Origin: Bryobacterales bacterium
Lineage (GTDB): Bacteria; Acidobacteriota; Terriglobia; Bryobacterales; UBA6623
Assembly (NCBI GenBank): GCA_028819235.1
Contig: JAPPMC010000134.1
Location: forward strand, 1-64,000
Direction of reading: 5' to 3'
DNA length: 64,000 nucleotides
The notes beneath the pieces were generated by a model that was given only the letters and a program-made list of their open reading frames with translations, was not told the origin of the DNA and searched no databases. The position numbers were made by a program, and so were the translations under genes. Below, piece by piece: positions 35,500 to 45,013 of this stretch. Positions within the stretch are counted from its first letter, which is position 1. Each line of letters starts with the position of its first letter.

Positions 35500-36612
35500 C
35501 TGCCGAATTGAATGGGCCTAGCATTGGCCGCGAATCGTTCGTGGACCCCGCGGTGGGAGTCGCTGGTACGCTCCCGAGCGTTCTCGGCCATCGCCGCTGA
35601 GGTGGCCGTTGGGATGACTGTAGGAGAACTGCACCATATGGCCACCGGCACGGCCCCGCCTGCCGTTACGGCGTGGCGGGGACGGCCATTACGGCCACTG
35701 CGCCACCGCCGTCTATTCCTGCGCTCAAGTGCTGAGCGAGGGGCTCGATTGGTACCTCCACGCTCGAACCGCAGTTGAAGAGGGCTGTTGGACGGTCCTA
35801 TTGGCTCAAGGCGCCGCCAAGCTGCTCGAAGCCCACGACGGCCGGGATCCGGTCTTGCGCTACCCACTGTGCAGAGCCGTGCAGCCCACGCACTGCGTGG
35901 CAGGGTCATGTGCAGAGGTACGGGCGCATCGTGGCCACCGTGTGCACAACCGAGCCAGCCCGAGTTCACGAGTCTGGATGGGGGCCAGATTCTCGCGGGG
36001 CTCAACTGCCGACGTGCCCCCCTCGTGCCTCGTCATGTTCACAGCGGACAACATCGGAACGCGGATCACGAATTCGGGTCGCATTGCTGCTGCGGGCTGC
36101 GGCTTCCGGCCGGGCTCTGGCACGATGGGCCTACTCCCTCCGGCTCGGCCAGTGACGAGATGCTCCAAGCGGTGGGGCCATTTGTCACCCCGCGGCACTC
36201 GGAGGTGGGAGGACCGGTGGGGAGCTAACTCTCGACCGGTTGGACGCTTGGGCGACGACCGCCCGCTAAGCCCTTACCCAAGGGCACGACAGAACCCCCT
36301 CCTTCGCAGTTCTCCGGATGCGGGGTAGGGAGTCGATCGACGAGGGTGCTACTAGCTACGGATCGCCCCACCGACCGCTGCATCTCCAGCAGAGGCGCGA
36401 AGACCGGTACTGAGGGGACGACATGCCCAGCGCCATCCCGACAAGGCTGCCCGGCTATGCTCCCGACTGGCGAAGCACCGCCGTTTCGTACACGAGGCCG
36501 AGAAGATCGAATCGGTTTCTGGCTCTCCGCCAGCGATGCACGGACAAGTTGAAGAAGCTGTCTTCGACCAAGATCGCAGGGACCGACTACCCGCTGACAA
36601 GGATCAGCGACC
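35500..36612 (+). pseudogene. Decayed sulfatase gene
   Basis: Fragments in several plus-strand frames match the intact sulfatase at 29733-31109 in order. Examples: AAKLLEAHDGRDPVLRYPL against AASLIEAHDGRGPFFLYLP; LVMFTADNIGTRITNSG against LVMFTNDNGGTRITSNG; and near the end PPAMHGQVEEAVFDQDRRDR against PPAVYGEVEESVFGQDLRAR. Upstream of these, GHYGHCATAVYS matches HHYGHYSAAIDS. Frameshifts separate the pieces, and the N-terminal third with the formylglycine motif is not recognisable. Boundaries are approximate. Bases 35333-35499 hold no other gene. Confidence 0.85.
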
Positions 36613-36621
36613 CGTGGCCGG

Positions 36622-37605
36622 TCAGCCGCCGTCTGCTGCGTCGTGCTGCTTGGAGGTCAGCACCAGAACGCCCCACGGCTTCACCCTTGTGCCATCGTCG
36701 ACCTCCACTGTCTTGCCGGCCCACCAAGTCTCATGGTGCAGCAGGCCGTCTGGCGACTTGTCGGGCGTGTCCACGTCACCGATTGCGAGGTTGAAGCCGA
36801 TCGGTGTGTCCTCCATGCCGTCCTTCCAGTGCTGGCCATCCGCGATCTCCACGCCCCCATCCAGCCGGAGTCGCAGCTCCATGGTGTAGCGGTTCTGGGC
36901 GGGGTGGATCACCGTTCGCGTGTCGATGATGTCGTCCAGAATCCAGCGCTGGTTGTTCTCCCAGTTCTCCAAGGTGCGGTTCGGCCCGTGGGGCAACATG
37001 CCCGGAGTGCCGACGCCACCCTCGTGCGACTTGGTCAGGTTGTAGATGATCTGCACGCCTCGCCCGTCTCCGGTCACGTCCGAGACCGGCACTTGGAGAT
37101 CGAGCATCCGGGAGTACGTCAGGATTTCGATCATGTCCCCGAACCACGGCCATCCCCTCTGGCGCTCCCCGACGACGTGGGCGTCAGGATTCCGCGACGG
37201 CACCCAACGCTCAGTGTCGATCCCGTAGAACACGTCATCCCGGACGTCGAAGGCAAGGTAGAGATGCTCGCCGTCATGCTTCACCCAGCCATTGAAGTCC
37301 AGGTCCTCCCTTGACTCGATCTCTAGCTGCATCGCTTCGATCCAGTCGTCGTTCCACTCGAAAGCATCAGCGTCGCTGTATTCCTCCGGGCCGATCTCTC
37401 CGTCGAATACTGGGGTCGAGCCCTTCCAGCAGGTCAGTCGGCGCTCGTTGTTTGCCATCGCTCGCTCAGCCGCCACCACCTGTTCAGAAGACTCGGACGA
37501 GCCCTGCGGTACTGGCCCCTCGCACCTCACTGTGAGCAGGAGCAGTCCGGCCAGTGCAGCCCGACGGCCACTACCACCCATTCCGTCGAACCTAGTTGTT
37601 GTCAC
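36622..37605 (-). CDS. Secreted CBM9-like carbohydrate-binding protein
   Basis: A protein of about 327 residues with a signal segment (RRAALAGLLLLTVRC) and a mature part resembling family 9 carbohydrate-binding-like domains: TPVFDGEIGPEEYSDAD, GWVKHDGEHLYLAFDVRDD, MIEILTYSRMLD, YTMELRLRLDG and the ending PWGVLVLTS. Such domains bind xylan-like or other glycans or occur in extracellular redox proteins. The Cys after VR does not form a good lipobox. The GTG at 37605 has AGGAGG four bases upstream; ATG 37581 is an alternative. It directly abuts the decayed sulfatase, facing it. Confidence 0.72.
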   Translation of the reverse strand: MTTTRFDGMGGSGRRAALAGLLLLTVRCEGPVPQGSSESSEQVVAAERAMANNERRLTCWKGSTPVFDGEIGPEEYSDADAFEWNDDWIEAMQLEIESREDLDFNGWVKHDGEHLYLAFDVRDDVFYGIDTERWVPSRNPDAHVVGERQRGWPWFGDMIEILTYSRMLDLQVPVSDVTGDGRGVQIIYNLTKSHEGGVGTPGMLPHGPNRTLENWENNQRWILDDIIDTRTVIHPAQNRYTMELRLRLDGGVEIADGQHWKDGMEDTPIGFNLAIGDVDTPDKSPDGLLHHETWWAGKTVEVDDGTRVKPWGVLVLTSKQHDAADGG

Positions 37606-37608
37606 CAA

Positions 37609-37980
37609 GCCTCCTCTTTTCGGTCCTACGAAGCGGTCTTGCGCTTCTCAACTTCGGCTGAAAGCCGAGCTGATGCTGGCTCCGGCCGTTTGGCGGGACT
37701 TTGCCGAATCTGTCCCTCGAGCCCCAAAACGGTCCTCCCTCAGCTGGCCAGTGCGGTGGGGGGCTTGGAGCGAGCGATGCTTCCGGTGCAGAGACGGTGC
37801 CCTTCACCGCCACAACGTCGGACCGCTCAGATGGGCGCGACGTGTCTCTGAGATCGGCGGGTCCGACTCTGCCTGATCGAAACCTACAGGACCGACCCAG
37901 CGCCTCTCCCCATGTGGTGGGCCGCCGAGCGAACGTTGCATCTTTCTCGTGATCCGCACCTACAGACATGGGTCCGCTGA
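37609..37980. other. Intergenic region, no gene recognised
   Basis: About 370 bases. A minus-strand frame runs through but has no ribosome-binding site or family resemblance. Confidence 0.4.
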
Positions 37981-38400
37981 CTAGCTGCCCTCCTCGCAAA
38001 AAGCTCCGGTTTGCCCAGACTTTTTGGGACGGACCAGTTTATTCGCATGCACGTGAATCTCCAATATCTGCTCCTTGGATTCCCTTTCAGAACTTACTGC
38101 AAGACCTAATGAGTCCTCCTCTTCATCCTGATCGCTGGAAAAGGAATCCAGTTCATTAATACATCCGTCCACCCATCCCCCGATACAGCATCGTCCGTTT
38201 TTCCAAACATGATATCGGTCTTGAGCCCAAGAATCGGCGACCCGAATCCAGTCACCATCCTCGTGTTGGAGAAGCTTAAGTTGTGTGTGGAAGTCGTATA
38301 GATAGTTTACTAGTTTGGAACTCAAGTCGTGCAACTCATCTTCGCTGCAAGAGAGATAGTCTTGAGCAAAATCATAGAATTCCACCAACTCAGTGCGCAT
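37981..38400 (-). CDS. Hypothetical acidic protein in AT-richer DNA
   Basis: A 139-residue frame whose DNA is visibly richer in A+T than its surroundings, and whose codon use is correspondingly different. The protein is rich in Asp, Glu, Ser and aromatic residues (YDFAQDYLSCSEDELHD, DSFSSDQDEEEDSLG) with a probable helical first third and no signal or membrane segment. I recognise no family. The start codon directly follows a stop (TAAATG) of a 15-codon remnant reading DGLVAEIEFEHLVA, which may be the end of a lost upstream partner. It may be a horizontally acquired cargo gene, for example of the immunity or toxin-related kind, but nothing in the sequence proves that. Confidence 0.55.
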   Translation of the reverse strand: MRTELVEFYDFAQDYLSCSEDELHDLSSKLVNYLYDFHTQLKLLQHEDGDWIRVADSWAQDRYHVWKNGRCCIGGWVDGCINELDSFSSDQDEEEDSLGLAVSSERESKEQILEIHVHANKLVRPKKSGQTGAFCEEGS

Positions 38401-38529
38401 TTAGGCGACGAGGTGTTCGAACTCAATCTCGGCCACGAGCCCGTCCGTCTACCGCGAAGATAGCCATTAGAATGCTTGGCAGAGGTTGCCCTAGGCTGAG
38501 CGGGACCAAATGCCGCCAGCCAATCTCAG

Positions 38530-40137
38530 TCATGCGGCTTCCACCCAAACCGGGCTTGACCACGCGAGTTCCCCGTTCGACTCGAACACGCGCACGTAAT
38601 ACCAGTCCACGTCCTCGCCGTCACTCTCATCATGCGCCGAAAACGACGTCTCCCAATTGTCATGGAAGACGATCCGGTGGAGCATGGCCGACTCCCATGG
38701 GAATGGTCGCGTGAAGAGCATTTCGTTGGACTCATTGAGCTGTCCCAAGGTCTGTGAGACCGAGCAGCGCGTCGGCTTGGTGCAGTTCACGCTAATACGG
38801 GTGGCCGCATCTCCTTGGATACGCAGCACGAGCGCCTTCTGGGAGTAGTCGTCCAGCTGCTGCTTGAGCGCCGTATAGGACTGGACCCGCACCGCGGATC
38901 GGCTGCTGCTCACTATCCGATCGCGCCGGAACTCGTCTAGCGGCCCGGACGTGAAGCACGGGTGAAAGCCCTCGATGGACCCGCCCTTCACGACGAACTC
39001 GAAGTCCCAGTCCGCTGTGCCGCCCCAACCGAGTGCCGGCCACGGCCCCCAGCCGTATTCGAAGCGCACCACCACGGGCTCGCTCCAGCGGTTGGCTCCG
39101 GGGATGCGGTCCACTGGAAAGTCCCGGTGGATCACGCGCCCGTTCTTGACGACCTCGACGCGGTCCACCATGTCCCAGCCGCGGACCGTTGCGCGGATAT
39201 CCCGCTCGCGGGTAAACGGGATGGACTGGCCCATCATCGCGCCGTTGACCGAGAAATCCAGCTCGATGCGATCGCCGGTGACTGCATACGTGCGCCTCGA
39301 CCGGATTGCGTCGAAGATCGCGTCCCGGGTCAGCGCCGTGGCCTTGACCACTGCCAGACCTTCGCGGTAACCCCCTGGATAGCCCAGATGGTCGTCAGTG
39401 CTGGCTATGACACCCAAGCGGTGGCCCTCGCTCAAGTAGTGCTGGAGGGTGTGCTTGGTCCAGCGGCCGCCTTCCGTGTGGCGCTTGTACGGGTGCGGGG
39501 CGCGGTCGTGCTCTGCGCAGCCCCACTCCGAGTGGATTTCCAGCACGGGAGACACGGACGTGTCGATGGAGCTGGACGCGACGCCCCGGTGTCCAATACG
39601 GTTGGCGGGATGGTGGGGCACGAGGATGCAGCCCCTCCGCTTGGCGAACGCTTTGAGGTCGTCGAGCCTCTCGACAAGCTCGTAGTCCCCGTCAAGGTCC
39701 GGGAACAGGATGTGGTAGTCACCCTCCATCGTGCCGTGGCGCTCGTAGCCCAAGATGGTGGTGAAGCGGCCCGGGTCGTCGAATTCCCGTGCCAGCCTGA
39801 CCACGTCCGGCCAGCGAGCCTTGGCCACCGCGAAGCCGTTGCGCCACTTGTACTGGATCTTCCCGTCGTACTCGCCCATGTCCGGCCAGTAGGAGTGCGG
39901 AGTGAACGCGTAGAAGTCCAGATGGTTCCGCGCTACTTCGAAGCTGCGCTCCAGGCTCCCCTGCGCGTAGCCGACTTGGTTGTGGTTGTGCAGGTCGCCA
40001 AAGTAGTTGGTGTACGTGGCCGAGGCTGCCTCCGCGGCTCCGGCCACAGATGAGGCCGTCCCCGCTAGCGCTGCGCCCGCCCCGGTGCTAGCGCAGTGGC
40101 GCATCCAATCGCGTCTGGAAATGGAGCTTTCGGGCAC
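38530..40137 (-). CDS. DUF3604 domain protein, exported
   Basis: A 535-residue DUF3604 protein, distantly related to PHP-type metal-dependent phosphoesterases. Motifs with likely metal ligands are GDLHNHNQVG, FYAFTPHSYWPDMGEYD, LGYERHGTMEGDYHILFP, VPHHPANRIGHRG, LEIHSEWGC and GVIASTDDHLGYPGG. The N-terminus has SRRDWMR plus an Ala-rich hydrophobic stretch, a twin-arginine-like signal. The start is taken as GTG at 40137, preceded by a run of six Gs about seven bases upstream; a TTG at 40155 is in frame. Function is unknown; members often lie beside sulfatases, as here. Confidence 0.85.
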   Translation of the reverse strand: MPESSISRRDWMRHCASTGAGAALAGTASSVAGAAEAASATYTNYFGDLHNHNQVGYAQGSLERSFEVARNHLDFYAFTPHSYWPDMGEYDGKIQYKWRNGFAVAKARWPDVVRLAREFDDPGRFTTILGYERHGTMEGDYHILFPDLDGDYELVERLDDLKAFAKRRGCILVPHHPANRIGHRGVASSSIDTSVSPVLEIHSEWGCAEHDRAPHPYKRHTEGGRWTKHTLQHYLSEGHRLGVIASTDDHLGYPGGYREGLAVVKATALTRDAIFDAIRSRRTYAVTGDRIELDFSVNGAMMGQSIPFTRERDIRATVRGWDMVDRVEVVKNGRVIHRDFPVDRIPGANRWSEPVVVRFEYGWGPWPALGWGGTADWDFEFVVKGGSIEGFHPCFTSGPLDEFRRDRIVSSSRSAVRVQSYTALKQQLDDYSQKALVLRIQGDAATRISVNCTKPTRCSVSQTLGQLNESNEMLFTRPFPWESAMLHRIVFHDNWETSFSAHDESDGEDVDWYYVRVFESNGELAWSSPVWVEAA

Positions 40138-40290
40138 TACCACACCCCCCTTCAACCGGCTCCGGCGGCCGGAGCGCCGATCATGCTAGCACGACAGTGG
40201 CGCTTTACCATCTGCCTGTCGCGCCCCCGCCGAGCGCCCTACTTCCCGTCCCACACAACACTGCCCAAGAACTGACGGGCTGGTTCTTGG

Positions 40291-42105
40291 TCACAGGCGC
40301 CGGGCGTAGACGTAGAACGCACCGCGCTCGGTGCCATCCGCGGTCCTGAAGAGGGTGTGAAGCGTGGTCTTTCCCTCCTGCAAGTCAACTTCAATCTGAA
40401 CGCTGGGCGATCCTTCCGGAACGTCTGCAGTGCGCTCGATGCCTCCTACTGTGAGGGTTGCCGTCGCCGCCTCGATTGGAAATCCGGCCGGCTTGTCGCG
40501 CTGGAACAGATCGAACTGGTATGTCCCAGCCTGCGCCACGCGGATTTTCCACGTGCCGTTGACCGCAGGTCCTGCCGCAACGTGGCCCTGATTCCAGGGG
40601 ACCCGAACCGAGTCGTCGGGCGGCAGCCAGTCATGGGCGGTAATGCGCGCGGGATTCTCGGCGTCCGTACCGATGTCGATGTAGACGTGCGTGTCGAAAC
40701 GCTCGTCAATTCGATCCCACCAAGCGGCGTAGGCCTCTCGCAGGCTCTCGACAACCTCAGGACTCTCTCCCGCTATGTCGGACTCCTGTCCGGGATCCAC
40801 CGTGATGTCGTAGAGCTCGGCGCCGTTGACGAGACGGTACTGTTCAGTCATTACGGCTGACTTCCGCCAGCGCTCCGGGAAGCGGATCCGCTGGGAGTGA
40901 ACGACCAGAGTGCGGTCGCTCCAATCCCCGCCGCGCAGCAGCGGCACGAGGCTCGTGCCGTCCCAGTCAAGGTCCTCACGACGACCGATGCCGGCCAGGT
41001 CGGCGAAAGTTGGCAGCACGTCGACATGTGCGGTGAGGTTGCCGACGTCACGGGGCTCGCCCAGTCCGCCTTGGGGCCAGCGGACGAGGAACGGGACTCG
41101 GTGACCGCCGTCGTACTCCGAACCCTTCCGGCCGCGCATTCCCGCGTTGAACCCCTGCCACGCCCCCTCGGCCTCTTCCCTTGCGGCCCGCTCCAGCAAT
41201 TCGGGGTTCGTCGAGCCGACCCGTTGGGTGGGATGGGTCGCTGTTACCCCCGCCGCCGTACCGTTGTCCGTCATGAAGATCAGCAGCGTGTTGTCGGCTA
41301 CGCCAAGTTCGTCAAGCTTCCCGACCAAGCGGCCCATGTTGTCGTCGATGTTCTCGATCATTCCGTAGAACTTGTCCATCGGACTGGGCACGCCCGCATC
41401 GGCGTACGGCGTAGAGTAGGTCTCGTCGACCAAGAAAGGCCCGTGGGGCGCGTTCGTCGAAAGGTAAACGAAGAACGGCGATGAACCGTCCGCTGCTTGG
41501 TGCTCGATAAAGTCCAATGCGCTGTCGAAGAACACATCGGTGCAGTAACCCTCGTAAGCCTTTGGCTGGCCGTTGTGCCAGTAGGTGTCGTCGAAGTAGT
41601 CGTTGCCCCAATAGTCCGGAGTCTGGCCGACGCCACCTCCTCCGTGGAAGACGGCCTCCTGGAAGCCGCGGTCGATCGGGCGGTAGGGCGCGTTGTCACC
41701 GAGATGCCACTTCCCGAAGAACCCGGTCGAGTATCCGGCCTCCGAGAGCACGTCCGCGAAAGTCCTCTCGTCGCGGTGCACGATCGAGCGTCCCATGATC
41801 GTGTGCCAAACACCGGTACGCGACGAGTAGCGGCCCGTCACCAGCGCCGAGCGCGTAGGGGAGCACGTCGGGTCAACGTGAAAGTTGGTCAGACGCACGC
41901 TCTCGCTGTGGAGGGCGTCGAGGTTGGGTGTCCGGATCTTCGAGTTCCCGTGCGCCCCGATGTCCCCGTATCCCTGGTCATCCGTGATGACCAGGATGAT
42001 ATTTGGCCTAGAGTCGGCCGGGCCTGAGCATCCCCCTAGCAATGCTCCCGCCACGGCGAGCATCGCCGCAATCTGGAGCCCGGAATACGATGTCCTTGAT
42101 CTCAC
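40291..42105 (-). CDS. Sulfatase lipoprotein with C-terminal beta-sandwich extension
   Basis: A 604-residue S1 sulfatase anchored as a lipoprotein (LAVAGALLGGCSG, lipobox LGGC). The GTG at 42105 is supported by GGAGG nine bases upstream; the open frame extends back to 42318. Active-site features: VITDDQGYGDIG, the formylglycine signature CSPTRSALVTGR, FFGKWHLGD and FMTDNGTAAG. The last 110 residues form an extra beta-rich domain (NGTWKIRVAQAGTYQFDLF) beyond the usual sulfatase C-terminus, perhaps for substrate binding. Substrate unknown. Confidence 0.92.
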   Translation of the reverse strand: MRSRTSYSGLQIAAMLAVAGALLGGCSGPADSRPNIILVITDDQGYGDIGAHGNSKIRTPNLDALHSESVRLTNFHVDPTCSPTRSALVTGRYSSRTGVWHTIMGRSIVHRDERTFADVLSEAGYSTGFFGKWHLGDNAPYRPIDRGFQEAVFHGGGGVGQTPDYWGNDYFDDTYWHNGQPKAYEGYCTDVFFDSALDFIEHQAADGSSPFFVYLSTNAPHGPFLVDETYSTPYADAGVPSPMDKFYGMIENIDDNMGRLVGKLDELGVADNTLLIFMTDNGTAAGVTATHPTQRVGSTNPELLERAAREEAEGAWQGFNAGMRGRKGSEYDGGHRVPFLVRWPQGGLGEPRDVGNLTAHVDVLPTFADLAGIGRREDLDWDGTSLVPLLRGGDWSDRTLVVHSQRIRFPERWRKSAVMTEQYRLVNGAELYDITVDPGQESDIAGESPEVVESLREAYAAWWDRIDERFDTHVYIDIGTDAENPARITAHDWLPPDDSVRVPWNQGHVAAGPAVNGTWKIRVAQAGTYQFDLFQRDKPAGFPIEAATATLTVGGIERTADVPEGSPSVQIEVDLQEGKTTLHTLFRTADGTERGAFYVYARRL

Positions 42106-42475
42106 CGATGGCACCCTCCAATTGGTTCCGCTGACAATACCACAGCGCGCTAGGTTGCGGCCCCGCAGGATATCTAGCTCCGGGCCGGCCTTGCCCAACG
42201 GACAGGGAGTCCCAATTCCCTCGGGAAGCTGAACCAGCTTCCGAGGTGACACCAATCGTTGACTACCCAGAGCCCAAGAACGGGTATCGAGGCACCGGTC
42301 AGCTTCGCAGAGATTCATCTGTAAACGCGAATCCTGTCTTCACCTAATGCCCTTTGTCGTTGCGCATATCCGTCTCGACGGTATCAGGGCGGGAATGCCG
42401 AGAATCGGATTTCGCTGAAAGTGGGCTCGAGCGAATTGGTATCGTGATGTGGGCACTTCGATATCGGGGTTCGAG
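42106..42475. other. Divergent intergenic region, no gene recognised
   Basis: About 370 bases between the divergent sulfatase and TonB-receptor genes. It should hold both promoters; no convincing -35/-10 pair was found. Confidence 0.35.
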
Positions 42476-44962
42476 ATGATTGGCAATAGTTCGTCCAGCG
42501 GGCGGATAAACACGTTCAGGTCCAGAGTGGTGAACTGCGCTGTCGCACTGGTATGCTGCCGTATCCGGTCGATCCAAGCTGGAATGGCGGCCTTGCTGTT
42601 GAGCGGGCTCGGGGCGCAGTGCCTTGGCCAAGACATGAGCGGCAGAATCGCCGTTCGAGTGACCGATCCAGCTGGCCGGGGCGTGCCCGCGCAAATCGAG
42701 CTCGTGGGGCGAAGCCCAGCATTCGCGGCCCGAGCGACCGCTGACAGTGATGGCCGCGCAGTTCTAACTCGCATACCACCGGGCACTTACAGGCTGGCAG
42801 TTGGCCACGACGGGCTTGCCCCGGAAGTCCGCTCCGTAGAGGTCCGATCTTCCGTTCCCCGAAACGTTGACATCGCCCTGCGGCTCGAGACTGTGCGGGA
42901 GCAGATCAGCGTAGTCGCCGAACCGCCTCTCCTCGATCCGAGGGTGCCATCGCAGCCCGTCCAGGAAGGCCGTACGCAGCTCGACCGGACTCTGGGAACG
43001 ACCCTGGGTCGCAGTGTGGTCGACGTGGTCACGACGATGCCCGGATGGCTGCTGGAGGCCAATGCAGTCCTGCACCCGAGAGGCTCCGAGTACGACACCC
43101 AGTACGTGATTGACGGGCTCCCCCTGTACGACAATCGCTCGATCGCGTTCGCTCCGCCCTTCGAGACCGACGAGTTCGAAGCCGTGCGAGTGCTCACGGC
43201 CGGGATCCCAGCCGAGTACGGACGCCGGCTCGGAGGCGTGATCGCACTGGACACTCGCAGGGCGCCAGCGGACGGCCACCGTTCCGAAGCTGCCCTCCAA
43301 GTGGGCAGCTATTCCTCAAGAATGGGGACAGTCACCCACCAGTACGCCCGTCGCGGGAACGAGGTCTCCTTAGGTTTCCGGGGCGGGGCGACCGACCGCT
43401 ATCTCGATCCGCCTTCCGTGGAGAACTTCACGAACTCCGGAAGCTCGGGGGGCGCCAACCTGCGAGTTGCGCGCGACGTGGGTGTGCGTGACCGGCTGAC
43501 CTTCTACGCCCGGAGCAACCGGACGCGATTCTTAGTCCCCAACGACCTGGCGCAGCAAGCGTATGGCCAGCGGCAGGACCGGCTCTCAAGCGAGTCGGCG
43601 GGACAGGTCCACTACCAGCGTGCGCTGACCTCTACGCAACTGCTCGCTGTGCGGGGCATGTTCCGAGACCTGGGAGCTGAACTCTGGAGCAACACTCTGG
43701 CGCTTCCGGTCTTCGTCCAGCAGGACCGGGGTTTCCGAGAGGGAGCCCTCATGGCCGACCTGACCATTGACAAGGAGCGCCACACTCTCAAGCTTGGTGG
43801 TGACCTTCGGGTGACTTCCGTCCGGGAGGCATTCCAGATGGCTGAGCCGGACGAGTTGCCTGAATTGGACCTGGACTTCTTTCAGAGGGAAAGGGCGGTG
43901 GAAACGAGCGCGTTTGTGCAGGACTCGCTCCGGCTCGGTAGTTTCGCGGCCAACATTGGCCTGCGGTACGACTACTACAGCCTCCTGAGGTCCGAGACCG
44001 CTCTTAGTCCGCGGCTCGCGGCAAGCTACTTAGTGCCGAAGCTGGGAGTCCAAGCCTATGCATCCTACGACAGGATCTTTCAACCACCCCCTAGGGAGAA
44101 CCTCCTCCTGAGCAGTGCCGGCCCGCGACTGGGTCTCGACGAGGTCACGGGTGTGTTGGTGGTCCCGGCCAGCCGGGCGAACTTCTTCGAGGTGGGCCTC
44201 CGAAGAGCGCTGGGTAACGTGGCCCGCCTGGACGTCAAACATTACTGGAGGGACTTCCGGCACGCGATTGACGACGACGTTCTGCTGAACACCGGCCTCT
44301 CGTTCCCGATCACGTTCGATTCGGCGAAGGTCGAGGGAACGGAAGCGCGGCTCGAACTGCCGTCTTGGGGGCGCGTCTCGGCAGTGGCCAGCTACTCGCA
44401 CATGCTCGGGATCGCCGCATCCCCGGTGACCGGCGGGCTGTTCGTGGAGGGAGGCGAAGCCGAAGAGCTGCGCGACGAGCGAGTTGAGTTCCCCATCAGC
44501 CAGGACCAGCGCAACACGGTGGCCGCACATGTGCAGGTGGATGTGACCCGCAGGCTGTGGGTCTCGGCTGGCGTCCGCTACGGCAGCGGCCTGCCGATCG
44601 AACTAGAAGACGATGACGACGACGATGATCTTGACGATGACGACGCTGGTGACGATGATGACGATGCCGGCGCGGCAGAGGGGATCGAAGATGACGACGA
44701 CAACGGGGATGCGGAACAGGAAGTTGCGGCGGCAATTCTGGACCGCGTGAACCTATCCCGCGGCCGGGTGCGGCCGGTACTGAGCATAGATTTCTCCGTA
44801 GGAGCGAGAGTCTGGGAGCGAGGCAACCGCTCGGCGACTCTGCAATTCGACCTGCGCAACGCCACGGATCGCCTCAACGTCATTAACTTCACCGGGCTTT
44901 TCTCGGGCACGGCCCTGGCACCGGGGCGACAGGGCACGGTGCAACTCAGGCTACGCTTCTGA
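42476..44962 (+). CDS. TonB-dependent receptor with acidic Asp-rich loop
   Basis: An outer-membrane receptor of about 828 residues. A carboxypeptidase-regulatory-like beta-sandwich (IAVRVTDPAGRGVPAQIELVG) follows the signal region, then a plug domain (QYVIDGLPLYDNRSI, AGIPAEYGRRLGGVI) and a beta-barrel ending in RQGTVQLRLRF. Near the C-terminus a segment of 41 codons at 44600-44722 has 27 acidic residues, 21 of them Asp in runs of four to seven; it falls between two barrel strands and so is likely an external loop, perhaps binding calcium or another cation. The start is uncertain: ATG 42476, GTG 42530 and ATG 42584 are all in frame. It heads a plus-strand series of genes including a second, larger receptor. 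Confidence 0.85.
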   Translation: MIGNSSSSGRINTFRSRVVNCAVALVCCRIRSIQAGMAALLLSGLGAQCLGQDMSGRIAVRVTDPAGRGVPAQIELVGRSPAFAARATADSDGRAVLTRIPPGTYRLAVGHDGLAPEVRSVEVRSSVPRNVDIALRLETVREQISVVAEPPLLDPRVPSQPVQEGRTQLDRTLGTTLGRSVVDVVTTMPGWLLEANAVLHPRGSEYDTQYVIDGLPLYDNRSIAFAPPFETDEFEAVRVLTAGIPAEYGRRLGGVIALDTRRAPADGHRSEAALQVGSYSSRMGTVTHQYARRGNEVSLGFRGGATDRYLDPPSVENFTNSGSSGGANLRVARDVGVRDRLTFYARSNRTRFLVPNDLAQQAYGQRQDRLSSESAGQVHYQRALTSTQLLAVRGMFRDLGAELWSNTLALPVFVQQDRGFREGALMADLTIDKERHTLKLGGDLRVTSVREAFQMAEPDELPELDLDFFQRERAVETSAFVQDSLRLGSFAANIGLRYDYYSLLRSETALSPRLAASYLVPKLGVQAYASYDRIFQPPPRENLLLSSAGPRLGLDEVTGVLVVPASRANFFEVGLRRALGNVARLDVKHYWRDFRHAIDDDVLLNTGLSFPITFDSAKVEGTEARLELPSWGRVSAVASYSHMLGIAASPVTGGLFVEGGEAEELRDERVEFPISQDQRNTVAAHVQVDVTRRLWVSAGVRYGSGLPIELEDDDDDDDLDDDDAGDDDDDAGAAEGIEDDDDNGDAEQEVAAAILDRVNLSRGRVRPVLSIDFSVGARVWERGNRSATLQFDLRNATDRLNVINFTGLFSGTALAPGRQGTVQLRLRF

Positions 44963-45013
44963 ACAGCGGAGTCTGGTTAGTGGCCGGGGTATTGCCGAGC
45001 CGGGGAAGATGAG

